Positions 18,048 through 26,656 of a DNA stretch of 64,000 nt are shown piece by piece (the first letter of the stretch is position 1; each line of letters begins with the position of its first letter). The translations under genes were made by a program, and so were the position numbers. Below the pieces are notes generated by a model, which was not told the DNA's origin, did not search any database, and was given only the letters and a program-made list of their open reading frames with translations. The stretch covers positions 3,702,501-3,766,500 of the forward strand of contig NZ_AP021861.1 in assembly GCF_009177095.1 (NCBI RefSeq), in the 5' to 3' direction. Source of the DNA: Lacipirellula parvula (GTDB lineage: Bacteria > Planctomycetota > Planctomycetia > Pirellulales > Lacipirellulaceae).

Positions 18048-18091
18048 TGCGTTGCGTCGTCAAGCCGCCGCCGCCCCTTGCTGGGCTACTC

Positions 18092-19792
18092 TTAGTGCCC
18101 AGCCGGCGGGTGTTCCCAAGAACTGCCAATTTCTTCGAGCGATCGTCCCTTGGTTTCAGGCATGATCCACAAGCCGAACATGAACGACAGGATGCAAATC
18201 ACGCTAAACAGGTAAAACGCCGCGGACACGGAGCCGACCTGCACCGTCGTCTTCGCGGTCCCCGCTTCGCTCTTCAAATTGGCAGTGCCGTCGAGCAACA
18301 AGCGGCCGCTCTCGACTTCCGAGACGACGAAAGTCCCGTCATTTTGCGGCGAGGTGGCGCCGAAAATCGTGATCTGATCTTTGGCCTGGAAGCCGGCGTC
18401 GATGAAGCGACCTTCGGAATCGACAATCGCGTCGGGAGTTCCGTCGACGAACGACAGCTGCGTTCCCTCAACCTTCGCCTTCCGCGCGGTGAGAAACTCC
18501 CGCTGCGAGAACCCGGTGATCATGGGGAACAACGTGGCCCCGGCGAAAATGAAGACCCAGAGCACCGTCGTCGTCAGGGCGACGGCTTTCGCGCGGAGGC
18601 GCGTCGGAAACAATTCCGACATCATCAACCACGGAATGCCGCCGAGCGCCAGGCCGTGCGGAATCGTCACTAGGCCGAGGATGATGAGGACCGGCCAACC
18701 CGTCACGTCCATGTAGAACATGTACCCAGTGGCGGCGGTGATCACCGCCATCATCAACGACGCGATCATCCAGAGGGGCCGGCGGCCGACGCGATCCATG
18801 AGCATGATCGAGGCGACCGTCATGATGGCCATGGCGCCGTAAACAGCGACGAAGTTGCCAATCGCACTCTCGCGATCGAAACCTGCCAGTTGGAGCAGCC
18901 GCGGAATATACCCGCCGATGACGCTCCACCCCGTCCAGTTGTTGAAGAAGGTGAGCAGAATGCCGATCAACACGGCAGTGCGAATGCCCGGCTTGAGGAG
19001 CTCGCTCCACGAACCGACTTCCTCGTTGATCGAGGCGCGAATCTGCTCGATTTCCCGCTTCGCGAATTCAGGGCCGTCGATCGAAGCCAGGGCTCGTTCC
19101 GCTTCTTCGAAGCGGCCTCTGCCGGCCAGCCAGCGCGGGCTGTAAGGGAGGCCTGCCAAGAAGCCGACGTAGAATACGACGAACACCATCTCCGAGAAGA
19201 ACATCCACCGCCACGGCTGGTGCCAAACATTCTCGGCCACCGCCGCTTCGGTGACGCCGTAGTTCACTCGCAAAAAGTAGACGATGCCGAACGCCACGAG
19301 CGGGGCTACGGCGTGCCCGATGACAATCGCAAGTTGATACATCAACCCCATGGCGCCGCGGCGGGCCGGCGGGGCGATTTCCGCGATGTACATCGGCGAG
19401 GCGACGGAGCAGAGCCCGACGCCGATGCCGCCCACAAAGCGGAAGAAATTAAAGTACGCCATCGTCGATGCGTCTGACCCGTCGCCAAACGCATCTGGCA
19501 CGGCAGTAAACACGGCCCCGAGCGCCAGCAGCACGCAAGCCACGAACATCGTGCGCTTACGGCTGATCGCGTCGCACAGCCACGCCCCTAAGCCCGGGCC
19601 GAGGATGCACCCCAGCACAGCGCTGGCGGTCGCGAAACCGAATTGCGCGTCGGTCAGATGGAACTGATCGCGTAGATAAACATTCGCGGCGCCGATCATG
19701 CCGAGGTCGGTGCCGAACAAAAAGCCGCCGATCGACGCCACGAATGCGAGTCGATAGGGGGAGATGAGACGAGGGGGAGCGTCGTTTGCCAT
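18092..19792 (-). CDS. MFS sugar porter (xylose/glucose permease type) with a periplasmic insert
   Basis: The ATG at 19792 (MANDAPPRLISPYRLAFVAS) gives 566 residues. Sugar-porter marks are present: GGFLFGTDLGMIGAA in helix 1, DAISRKRTMFVAC, RFVGGIGVGLCSVASPMYIAEIAPPARRGAMG, DRVGRRPLW after helix 8 and the final PETKGRSLEEI. An unusual stretch of roughly 85 residues (about 432-520) separates the last two helices. It reads as a small beta domain (DAGFQAKDQITIFGATSPQNDGTFVVSEVESGRLLLDG) and should face the periplasm. It is the last gene of the SDR-propeller-porter run under site F. Substrate may be a hexose, deoxyhexose or pentose. Confidence 0.9.
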   Translation of the reverse strand: MANDAPPRLISPYRLAFVASIGGFLFGTDLGMIGAANVYLRDQFHLTDAQFGFATASAVLGCILGPGLGAWLCDAISRKRTMFVACVLLALGAVFTAVPDAFGDGSDASTMAYFNFFRFVGGIGVGLCSVASPMYIAEIAPPARRGAMGLMYQLAIVIGHAVAPLVAFGIVYFLRVNYGVTEAAVAENVWHQPWRWMFFSEMVFVVFYVGFLAGLPYSPRWLAGRGRFEEAERALASIDGPEFAKREIEQIRASINEEVGSWSELLKPGIRTAVLIGILLTFFNNWTGWSVIGGYIPRLLQLAGFDRESAIGNFVAVYGAMAIMTVASIMLMDRVGRRPLWMIASLMMAVITAATGYMFYMDVTGWPVLIILGLVTIPHGLALGGIPWLMMSELFPTRLRAKAVALTTTVLWVFIFAGATLFPMITGFSQREFLTARKAKVEGTQLSFVDGTPDAIVDSEGRFIDAGFQAKDQITIFGATSPQNDGTFVVSEVESGRLLLDGTANLKSEAGTAKTTVQVGSVSAAFYLFSVICILSFMFGLWIMPETKGRSLEEIGSSWEHPPAGH

Positions 19793-19846
19793 TGTCAGTG
19801 GGTCCGTTACTGCGTCGTCCGACGCGAATCCTAAGGAAAGAATCAA

Positions 19847-22399
19847 CTAGGGCAGTGTTGCCGCGGGTCGTTCGCCGCTTCCGGCTTCAGCGTCCGCGCG
19901 CAAGTACGAAAAAAGATCAGCCAGATCATCTGGCGAGAGCGTATCGATCAGATTGGCGGGCATCGCGGAGGTCGTCGAAACAGATTCCGATTCGATGGCG
20001 CCCCGTTCCAACTTCACCGCGCTCGCCGGGTCGCGCATGTCGGTCGTCACCGAAATCGTGGTTGCCGTCATGTTCGTCGGCCGGCCGGTGATCGTCCGAC
20101 CGTCGACGACGAACGTCGTCTGGCGATAGAGATCGGGAATTTCGTCGTCGGGTTGGGTGATCGCGCGAGCCAAATCGCGCACCGAGTAACGCCGTCCGAC
20201 GTTGGTCAAATCGGGCCCGACCGACGCCCCCTCGCCACGCATCGCGTGACAATCGGCGCAACCGATCGCTACGAATAGTTGCCGGCCGCGAACACTCGCG
20301 GCCTCAGCATCCTGCCCAGCTTTGTCTGAGGCTTCGATAGCGGCGACGACTTCATCGGTCGTCCAACGCTTCGTGAATTTCCGCTCTTGCCGCTCGCTCG
20401 CCGCCTCTTCAGCAACTTTCGGCGGAGCCAATCGCTCGGCAAAAACCTTGCGATCTTCGCTGCCAAACCCGCCGACAAATCGGCTCCTGGCGGCCACCAA
20501 GTAGGGGTAGAACGCACGCTTCCCGAAGGAATTCGCGGCGGCGTCGAACCAATCGAGCAGCTTGGCCCGTCCCTCCGGAGTCCAACCAGCGCTCGCCGCA
20601 CTGAGCTGCACGGCGGCCTGGATAGCCTGCACGGAATTCGGCTCGTCCGCCAACTTCTGCAGCAACGGTTCGATGACCGCGGGCGATTCGAGGCGAACGA
20701 GCAGCTTGGCTAATTCGCCGTTCACCTGTGGCCGCGGCGACGGAAACCATCCCGCAACCGCAGTCGCAATACGTGCCCGCTGGGCGTCGTCGAGGTTGGT
20801 GAACCGCGTCACGCCGAGCGAAATGGTTCGCAGCACTTCCAGTTGTTCTTCGGTGGAAAGCGTGGAGAACGGCAGTTCCAGCAGGGAATCGGCCCACTTG
20901 GCGGGATACGCCGGCTGGCTGCGGCGGGCGAGCGCGGTGAGCGCCGCGCATCGCGCGAGCACGTTCGGCTCGGCGTAAGCGCGAGTTTGCCAGTCGGTTG
21001 CTTTGGTGCGTTCCAAGGCCGTCATCGCCGCGTAGCGAACGAACCGGTCGGGGCTCGCGAGCGCGGGCCAAATCGATTCAATGGCGGTCTCGGCAAGATC
21101 GCCGTGCAGTTCTTCCAGTTTTTGCCGCTGCGATCGCTGCTCTGTTGCCGTGGCAGAATCAACGGCCGTTGTGGCGCGTTCTTCACTTGTCGGCTGTTGT
21201 TTTTCGGCGCCGTCGCCATCCCACACCAGCCGATAAAGCCCCGACTGAATCTGCCGCCCGCCGACGGTGAAATAGAGCGATCCATCCTGCGGCCGCACGA
21301 CAAGATCGGTGACGCCGCCGACGTCCCACGCAATCGGTGCGCATTCGCCGCGGTAGCTTGAACCGTTCGGCTCCAGCGGAGCGACGTAAATGGCGCCGCG
21401 GCTCCAATCGGCGATGAAGATCGCATCGCGATACGGCTCGGGGAAATTGGTCCCCGTTCCCGCAACAATGCCGGCCGGCGAGCCCGGCGGCATCACGGCC
21501 ACGGGCGGCAGCGTATCTTGATAGTAAGTCGGCCAAATGCCGTCGCCGCCGCGCCAGCCGTAGTCGGCCCCGCTCGTCACATGCAGCAGCGAAGGGGGGC
21601 GATACCACGGCGTGCCGATGTCGACGTCGAGGTCGGAGTCGCTGGTGAACAGCTCGCCATCGGCGTTGAAGGCCAGATCATAAATGTTGCGATAGCCGAC
21701 GCTGACTAGCTCACAATTCTCGCCGTCAAGATCGCATTTCACAATCCAACCGCCTGGCGCCGGGATGCCGTTCGCTTGCGCCGCCGGGTCGTCCAGGCGC
21801 GGTAGCAGCTGATCTTCGCCCCAACCCGCGGGGACGCGCGACCCCTTAAATCGCGGCGAGCGGGTGTAGTTGCCCGCTGAAAGATAGAGCGATTTGCCGT
21901 CTGGCGACGCCGCCACGGCATGCGGCCCGTGCTCGCCGGCCCCCTCGATGCGAAGCAACAGCCTCGCATCGTCATACTGGTCGTCGCCGTTGCTATCGCT
22001 AACGCGATACAACCCGCTCGGCAGCGCCGCCGCCTGTGAGTTCACCATCACGTACAAGTCATCGCCAACGACGGCCAACCCCTGGGCCGCTCCAGCGCCA
22101 ACGCGGATCGGTTCTACCGAGGTTTGCTCAGGTTTGCCGCCGAGCGGAGAGGGAGTAATTCGGTAAAGCAGCCCGTACTGGTCGCTCGCGATGAGCCGGC
22201 CTTTCGAATCGACCGCCAGGCTAACCCACGATCCTTCCTTCGCCAGGGAAGGGGAGTAGACCAGTTCCACGCGAAACCCGGGGCTCGCCTGCGGTCCCTC
22301 AGCCTGCCCGCTCTTCGCCGTGGGCGTCGCCCTCAGCGCGAACAACACCCCGGCGCCGACGGCAGCGAGCAGAGTCGCAATTAACACTCGTGCGAGCAT
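19847..22399 (-). CDS. Secreted beta-propeller protein with C-terminal cytochrome c domain
   Basis: The 850-residue protein has an N-terminal membrane/signal segment (LARVLIATLLAAVGAGVLFALRA) and a six-bladed propeller resembling PQQ/sorbosone-dehydrogenase-like domains (ASDQYGLLYRITPS, GYRNIYDLAFNADGELFTSDSDLDVDIG, FIADWSRGAIYVAPLE) to about residue 385. A helical HEAT-like region follows (residues 420-640). The C-terminal c-type haem site lies near residue 713 (IGCADCHAMRGEGASVGPDL), with a distal Met candidate in SAMPANLIDTLSPDDLADLF. Such proteins are typical of planctomycetes and Verrucomicrobiota and are thought to oxidise sugars in the periplasm. It sits between SDR and porter genes, so a periplasmic sugar-oxidising role fits, though the substrate is unknown. 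Confidence 0.87.
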   Translation of the reverse strand: MLARVLIATLLAAVGAGVLFALRATPTAKSGQAEGPQASPGFRVELVYSPSLAKEGSWVSLAVDSKGRLIASDQYGLLYRITPSPLGGKPEQTSVEPIRVGAGAAQGLAVVGDDLYVMVNSQAAALPSGLYRVSDSNGDDQYDDARLLLRIEGAGEHGPHAVAASPDGKSLYLSAGNYTRSPRFKGSRVPAGWGEDQLLPRLDDPAAQANGIPAPGGWIVKCDLDGENCELVSVGYRNIYDLAFNADGELFTSDSDLDVDIGTPWYRPPSLLHVTSGADYGWRGGDGIWPTYYQDTLPPVAVMPPGSPAGIVAGTGTNFPEPYRDAIFIADWSRGAIYVAPLEPNGSSYRGECAPIAWDVGGVTDLVVRPQDGSLYFTVGGRQIQSGLYRLVWDGDGAEKQQPTSEERATTAVDSATATEQRSQRQKLEELHGDLAETAIESIWPALASPDRFVRYAAMTALERTKATDWQTRAYAEPNVLARCAALTALARRSQPAYPAKWADSLLELPFSTLSTEEQLEVLRTISLGVTRFTNLDDAQRARIATAVAGWFPSPRPQVNGELAKLLVRLESPAVIEPLLQKLADEPNSVQAIQAAVQLSAASAGWTPEGRAKLLDWFDAAANSFGKRAFYPYLVAARSRFVGGFGSEDRKVFAERLAPPKVAEEAASERQERKFTKRWTTDEVVAAIEASDKAGQDAEAASVRGRQLFVAIGCADCHAMRGEGASVGPDLTNVGRRYSVRDLARAITQPDDEIPDLYRQTTFVVDGRTITGRPTNMTATTISVTTDMRDPASAVKLERGAIESESVSTTSAMPANLIDTLSPDDLADLFSYLRADAEAGSGERPAATLP

Positions 22400-22505
22400 C
22401 GCTGGTCGGGCATGAAGTGAGAAGGGGAAGACGATTGGTCACGAGAATCGTGTCAAAAATATTAAAAATGCGTCATGCTGCAGATCGTGTGGCTCGCGGA
22501 AACTC

Positions 22506-23336
22506 TTAAATATATTCCTTGCCGAATTGCACACCCGCGGCTCGCACCGGGGCTCGGAATTGCTCGCCAAACGGCATCCAAGAAGTCGTTCCGCCATCGA
22601 CGACCAACGTTTGTCCGACGATAAATCTCGCGTCGTCAGACGCCAAGAATGCGGCCACGGCGGCGATATCGTCCGGGGTTCCGACGAAGCCTGCCGGGAT
22701 GCCGCGCCCCACGGCCACCAAGTCGGCCTTGCCGCACGCCCGTTCGTGGCTTGGCACAGGAACGCAGCCCGGCGCGATGGCGTTGACGCGGACGCCCAGC
22801 GGAGCCAATTCGATCGACATCCCCCGCGTCATCGCAACGATCGCCCCCTTGGTGCCGGCGTAAATCGAGTGTTCCTGGAAGCCCTCAAACGCGTGGATCG
22901 ACGACAGGTTGATCACTGCGCCATGGTTCTGTTTCAACGAGTCGAGCAACGACTGCGTGAGAAAATAGCCGCCGCGGACGTTCACGTCGTACATCCGGTC
23001 CCACTGCTCGGGAGTCGCCTCGGCAACGGGCGAATTGAAGGTGATGCCCGCGTTGTTGATCAGCACGTCGACTCCCCCGAGGTAGCCGAGCGCCCAGTTA
23101 GCGCACTCGCGAATCTGGCTGATTTCCCCCAGGTCCGCCTTGGCGAAATCGGCTTCGCCCCCGAGATCGCGGATCGCGGCCACGGTCTGCCGAGCGCCTT
23201 CGTCCGACGCATCGTAGTAGTGGACGGCGACCTTGGCGCCTTCGCGCGCACAACGAATCGCGATCCCTTGCCCGATGCCGGTGCCGGCGCCGGTGACGAG
23301 GATTCGCTTGCCCGCGAGTCTGTTCGAACTGCTCAT
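22506..23336 (-). CDS. Short-chain dehydrogenase/reductase, candidate sugar or 2-keto-3-deoxy sugar-acid dehydrogenase
   Basis: The 276-residue classical SDR shows the cofactor motif TGAGTGIG at residues 15-22, NNAG at 94-97, catalytic S146, Y159 and K163 (YAGTK), and a C-terminal DGGTTSW segment. It leads a minus-strand unit with the propeller-cytochrome and the MFS porter, and site F lies about 210 bases upstream. Sugar 1-dehydrogenases and 2-keto-3-deoxy-L-fuconate dehydrogenases both belong to this class. With an FAH-family hydrolase in the same putative regulon the second option is attractive, because it would produce the diketo acid that FAH enzymes cleave. Sequence alone cannot separate the two. 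Confidence 0.88.
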   Translation of the reverse strand: MSSSNRLAGKRILVTGAGTGIGQGIAIRCAREGAKVAVHYYDASDEGARQTVAAIRDLGGEADFAKADLGEISQIRECANWALGYLGGVDVLINNAGITFNSPVAEATPEQWDRMYDVNVRGGYFLTQSLLDSLKQNHGAVINLSSIHAFEGFQEHSIYAGTKGAIVAMTRGMSIELAPLGVRVNAIAPGCVPVPSHERACGKADLVAVGRGIPAGFVGTPDDIAAVAAFLASDDARFIVGQTLVVDGGTTSWMPFGEQFRAPVRAAGVQFGKEYI

Positions 23337-23544
23337 GCCAAACGTGTTCCTGGCACGCCTTGAGCGTGCAATTCAATCGATCGATCAACAAGCCAAGCGG
23401 CGTGAGGGCTTCGGCGCCCGCGTTCGCCTATCGCTTGCTAGTACGGCAATCCTGCCAACGAATGAGTCACAGTGAAGAGTCGAATTCGATGCGGCGGAAC
23501 CGATTGCCAAGCGGAAAATTACCCGGCACTGTTCCACCCGCGAT

Positions 23545-23561
23545 CTAATCATCATATAATT
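23545..23561 (-). promoter_or_regulatory. Regulon operator, site F
   Basis: Read on the minus strand: AATTATATGATGATTAG, the weakest copy; it departs from WWTTGTAWKAYAATTWN at positions 5 and 12. It lies in the 442-base gap 23337-23778 between the divergent SDR and Nramp-like genes, where no gene is recognised. Confidence 0.5.
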
Positions 23562-23778
23562 GCGCGCAGGCTAGCCCTTGGCAAGAGCCTAGATTTTCCG
23601 ACGCCATTTTTGTCTCATCGCTAGTTGCAGACGCATTTTTGCGGCGCGTCTCGGCAGCGCTACGACCTTACTGAGCGACGCCCATCGCTCGCCTTTTCGC
23701 GTTCCCTAGTCTCCATTCACTAACGGCAGATCGACGGCCCCGTCTCATCGGTTCCGCGATCTTCAGGCTAATCCCTTC

Positions 23779-25512
23779 GTGAGCGCAGTTCCAACTATCT
23801 CCGGCGTCGCAGGCGAGTCGTGCGCCCGAATTGCGGCCGAAGATGCGAATTGGCAGCCGCCGGAAACCTGCCTGCCGTCGTGGGGCGTCGCCGACTTGCC
23901 CGAGCCGACGCGGCTCGCTTGGTCCCAGTGGCGCAGCCTCATCGGCCCCGGCATCGTCATGATGGGCGTGCAGATCGGCGGCGGCGAATGGCTGTTCGGC
24001 CCCGAGATCACCGCCCGCTACGGCGGCGCGCTGATGTGGCTCGCCACGATCGCGATCGTGCTGCAGGTCTTCTACAACCTCGAAGTCGGCCGGTATGCAC
24101 TCTACTGCGGCGAACCTATCTTCACCGGATTCCTGCGCACGAAGCCAGGCCCGCGGTTTTGGATCGCCTTCTTCCTGCTGCTGAGCATGGGGGCGATGGT
24201 GCCGGGCCTCGCGTTCCACGCCGCGTCGGTACTCACGGCGCTGTGGCTGAATGCTTCGCCGACCGAGGCCCACCGCGCGCATGTGGTGGGCGTCGCCTTC
24301 GCCTGCACCGCGTTGGCGTTCGTCCCGGTGCTGTTCGGCAAGAAGATCTACAACACGCTCCAAGCGATCATGACGCTCAAGGTCGTCTGCGTGCTTTCGT
24401 TCTGCGGGATCGTGAGCCTGCTGTTCGTCGACTGGCAGGCATGGATTGCCATTTTTTCGGGGTTTTTGCGGTTCGGCACAATCCCGTCGACGGACGCCGC
24501 CACGGGCGAATCGACGGTCAACGTCGCTCAGTATCTGGCGTCGAACGGCCGTTTCCCCGCCATTGGGCTTGGCGAAATGGCCGCCATCGGGGCGTTCATT
24601 GGCTACGCCGGCGGCGGCGGGCTGGGGAATTCGCTGTACGGAAACTTCGTCCGCGACAAAGGCTGGGGAAATGGCGCCAACGTCGGCGCCATCCCGAGCG
24701 CGTTTGGCGGGAAGAACATTTCCCTGGGGCACTTCGGCAAAGTCTTTACCGTTACTGCCGAAAACCTTCGCCGCTGGCGCGGGTGGTGGAAAGTGATCCT
24801 CGTCGACCAGGCGGCGATCTGGGCGCCTGGTTGTTTCGTCGGCATGGCGCTCCCCGCGCTGCTCTCGCTGCAGTTTGCCTCGCCGCATCCCGCGGCGGAA
24901 GCGGCCGCTAAACCGGTGCCTGCCGCCACCGCCGTTGACCAGGCAGAGCCCGCGGCCGCCAACAACGTCGCAACGCCGGCTGCCGTTCCCAATCCCGCTC
25001 AAAACTTTCAATGGGCCGCGGCAATGACGACGGCCGAAGGCATGCGCCGCGACGTCCGGTTGAGTGCTGGAGCCGGCCAATTCCTCTGGACGGCGACGTT
25101 GATCGCGGGACTGCTCGTGCTGCTGCCCAGCCAGATGTCCGTGGTCGATGAGGTTTGCCGGCGCTGGACCGACGTTATCTGGTCGGCCAGCCCCCGCGTC
25201 CGTGAACAAATGCACGGCGGCGAGGTCAAACGCATCTACTACACCCTCGCCGCCTGCTATTTCGTCTGGTGCCTGGGAACGCTTTATCTGTTCGGCGCCT
25301 ACGGCACGCCCCGCCTGATGACTTTGGTCATCGGCAACCTCGGCAATCTGGCGCTGGCCGTCACGTCGTTCCACATGCTGTGGATCAACACGCGGTGGTT
25401 GCCTCCAGCGATACGCCCCGGCATGGTCGCCCGAGTCGGGCTGTTCTGCTGCGGATGTTTTTACTTGGCAGTCGCGGCACTCGTTTTTTACCAGACAGTG
25501 TTGGCGAAGTGA
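23779..25512 (+). CDS. Nramp-like multi-spanning membrane transporter lacking metal-site motifs
   Basis: A GTG at 23779 opens a 577-residue polytopic protein with about 11-12 hydrophobic segments. The first core helix, LIGPGIVMMGVQIGGGEWLFGPEI, aligns with Nramp helix 1 (GPG then DPGN), but the metal-binding Asp and Asn of DPGN are replaced by GGGE. In the sixth-helix region GEMAAIGAFIGYAGGGGLGNSLYGNF has no Met-Pro-His motif. A Pro/Ala-rich hydrophilic loop (about residues 375-415) is unusual. It precedes KDG kinase by 40 bases and a GH36-like gene in the same unit. I infer transport of something other than transition metals, perhaps an organic substrate of this pathway. Confidence 0.75.
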   Translation: MSAVPTISGVAGESCARIAAEDANWQPPETCLPSWGVADLPEPTRLAWSQWRSLIGPGIVMMGVQIGGGEWLFGPEITARYGGALMWLATIAIVLQVFYNLEVGRYALYCGEPIFTGFLRTKPGPRFWIAFFLLLSMGAMVPGLAFHAASVLTALWLNASPTEAHRAHVVGVAFACTALAFVPVLFGKKIYNTLQAIMTLKVVCVLSFCGIVSLLFVDWQAWIAIFSGFLRFGTIPSTDAATGESTVNVAQYLASNGRFPAIGLGEMAAIGAFIGYAGGGGLGNSLYGNFVRDKGWGNGANVGAIPSAFGGKNISLGHFGKVFTVTAENLRRWRGWWKVILVDQAAIWAPGCFVGMALPALLSLQFASPHPAAEAAAKPVPAATAVDQAEPAAANNVATPAAVPNPAQNFQWAAAMTTAEGMRRDVRLSAGAGQFLWTATLIAGLLVLLPSQMSVVDEVCRRWTDVIWSASPRVREQMHGGEVKRIYYTLAACYFVWCLGTLYLFGAYGTPRLMTLVIGNLGNLALAVTSFHMLWINTRWLPPAIRPGMVARVGLFCCGCFYLAVAALVFYQTVLAK

Positions 25513-25552
25513 CTCGAATCAATTGTTACCCAGGGCTAGGTAAGCCCGCACC

Positions 25553-26599
25553 ATGTTCGGAATCGATATGAGCGAAACGTCGCGCAAAGTCGCCCTGTTC
25601 GGCGAGTTGCTGATGCGGCTGGAAACAGAGCGGCAACTGCGATTCGTGCAGGCGAATTCCTTCGAAGTCGGCTACACCGGCGGCGAAGCGAACGCCGGCG
25701 TCGTCCTGTCGCGGTTCGGGGTCGAAGCCCACCTCGTGAGCGCCGTGCCCGACAACGAGCTTGGCCTCGCCTGCACGAACCACATGCGCCGCTACGGGCT
25801 CGACGTGAGTGGCGTCCAAAAGCGCGGCTCTCGGCTCGGGCTATTTTTCTTGGAAACTGGCGCAGGCCATCGGTCCACGCAGGTGGTTTACGACCGCGCG
25901 GGCAGTTCGTTTGCGACGCTCAAGCCGGGGGATATCCCCTGGCGCGAGGTGCTCGCCGGCAAAGACTGGTTTCACTTCACCGGCACCGCTCCCGCACTTT
26001 CCGCGAACTTGGCGGCGCTAACGCTCGAAGGCTGCCGCGTCGCCAATGAGTTAGGCATTACCGTCAGCTGCGACATCAACTACCGCAGCGCGCTGTGGTC
26101 GATCGAAAAAGCTCGCGAAGTGATGAGCCAGATCGTCAAGCACGTCGACGTGCTGGTGGCCAACGAAGAACACGCCCGCCTCATTCTGGGCGCCCCCGAA
26201 GCGGCTACCGAATTCACCGACGTCTTCGACGCTCGGCGATACGATCCGATCGTGCGTTACCTCCGCTCCGAGTACCAACTCAAGGCGACGGCCCTGACCA
26301 TTCGCGCGGGCGACACCGCCGACGAAACGACAATTGCCGCCGTCCTCGACGACGGACAACAGGCCGTCGGTTCCAGAAAGTACACGATCCGCCCGCTCGA
26401 CCGCATTGGCGGCGGCGACGCGTTCACCGGCGCTCTCATTTACGGCCTGCTGCGGTCGCGCCCGGCGCAAGAAGTCGTCGACCTGGCCGTCGCCGCCAGC
26501 AACCTGAAGCACACCGTACGCGGCGATTTTGGCCACTTTTCGTTGTCCGAAGCCGAATCGCTAGCCCGCAGCGGCCCAGACGGTCGCGTCCGCCGCTAA
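25553..26599 (+). CDS. kdgK: PfkB-family 2-keto-3-deoxygluconate kinase
   Basis: The 348-residue ribokinase-fold protein shows FGELLMRL at the N-terminus, the substrate-side motif GGEANAGVVLSRFG, SCDINYRSALW, and the catalytic/anion-hole signature RIGGGDAFTGALIYGLL near residue 285. A second ATG at 25568 (MSETSRK) is an equally possible start. KDG kinases phosphorylate 2-keto-3-deoxygluconate (or the galactonate epimer) to KDPG. A KDPG aldolase is encoded at 34978, and both genes appear to share the operator system, so the pair gives a complete lower branch to pyruvate and glyceraldehyde 3-phosphate. Fructokinase or another PfkB specificity is possible but fits less well. Confidence 0.85.
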   Translation: MFGIDMSETSRKVALFGELLMRLETERQLRFVQANSFEVGYTGGEANAGVVLSRFGVEAHLVSAVPDNELGLACTNHMRRYGLDVSGVQKRGSRLGLFFLETGAGHRSTQVVYDRAGSSFATLKPGDIPWREVLAGKDWFHFTGTAPALSANLAALTLEGCRVANELGITVSCDINYRSALWSIEKAREVMSQIVKHVDVLVANEEHARLILGAPEAATEFTDVFDARRYDPIVRYLRSEYQLKATALTIRAGDTADETTIAAVLDDGQQAVGSRKYTIRPLDRIGGGDAFTGALIYGLLRSRPAQEVVDLAVAASNLKHTVRGDFGHFSLSEAESLARSGPDGRVRR

Positions 26600-26656
26600 G
26601 CAAACGCCGCCGCCTCTTCCAGAGTCTTCCACTTGTCAGTCCCAAGAGAAGAAGCC

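Noticed and set aside
23668-25374. 568-codon minus-strand frame antisense to the Nramp-like gene
   Set aside because: Arg/Gly-rich composition without any motif; the plus-strand frame encodes consistent membrane helices.
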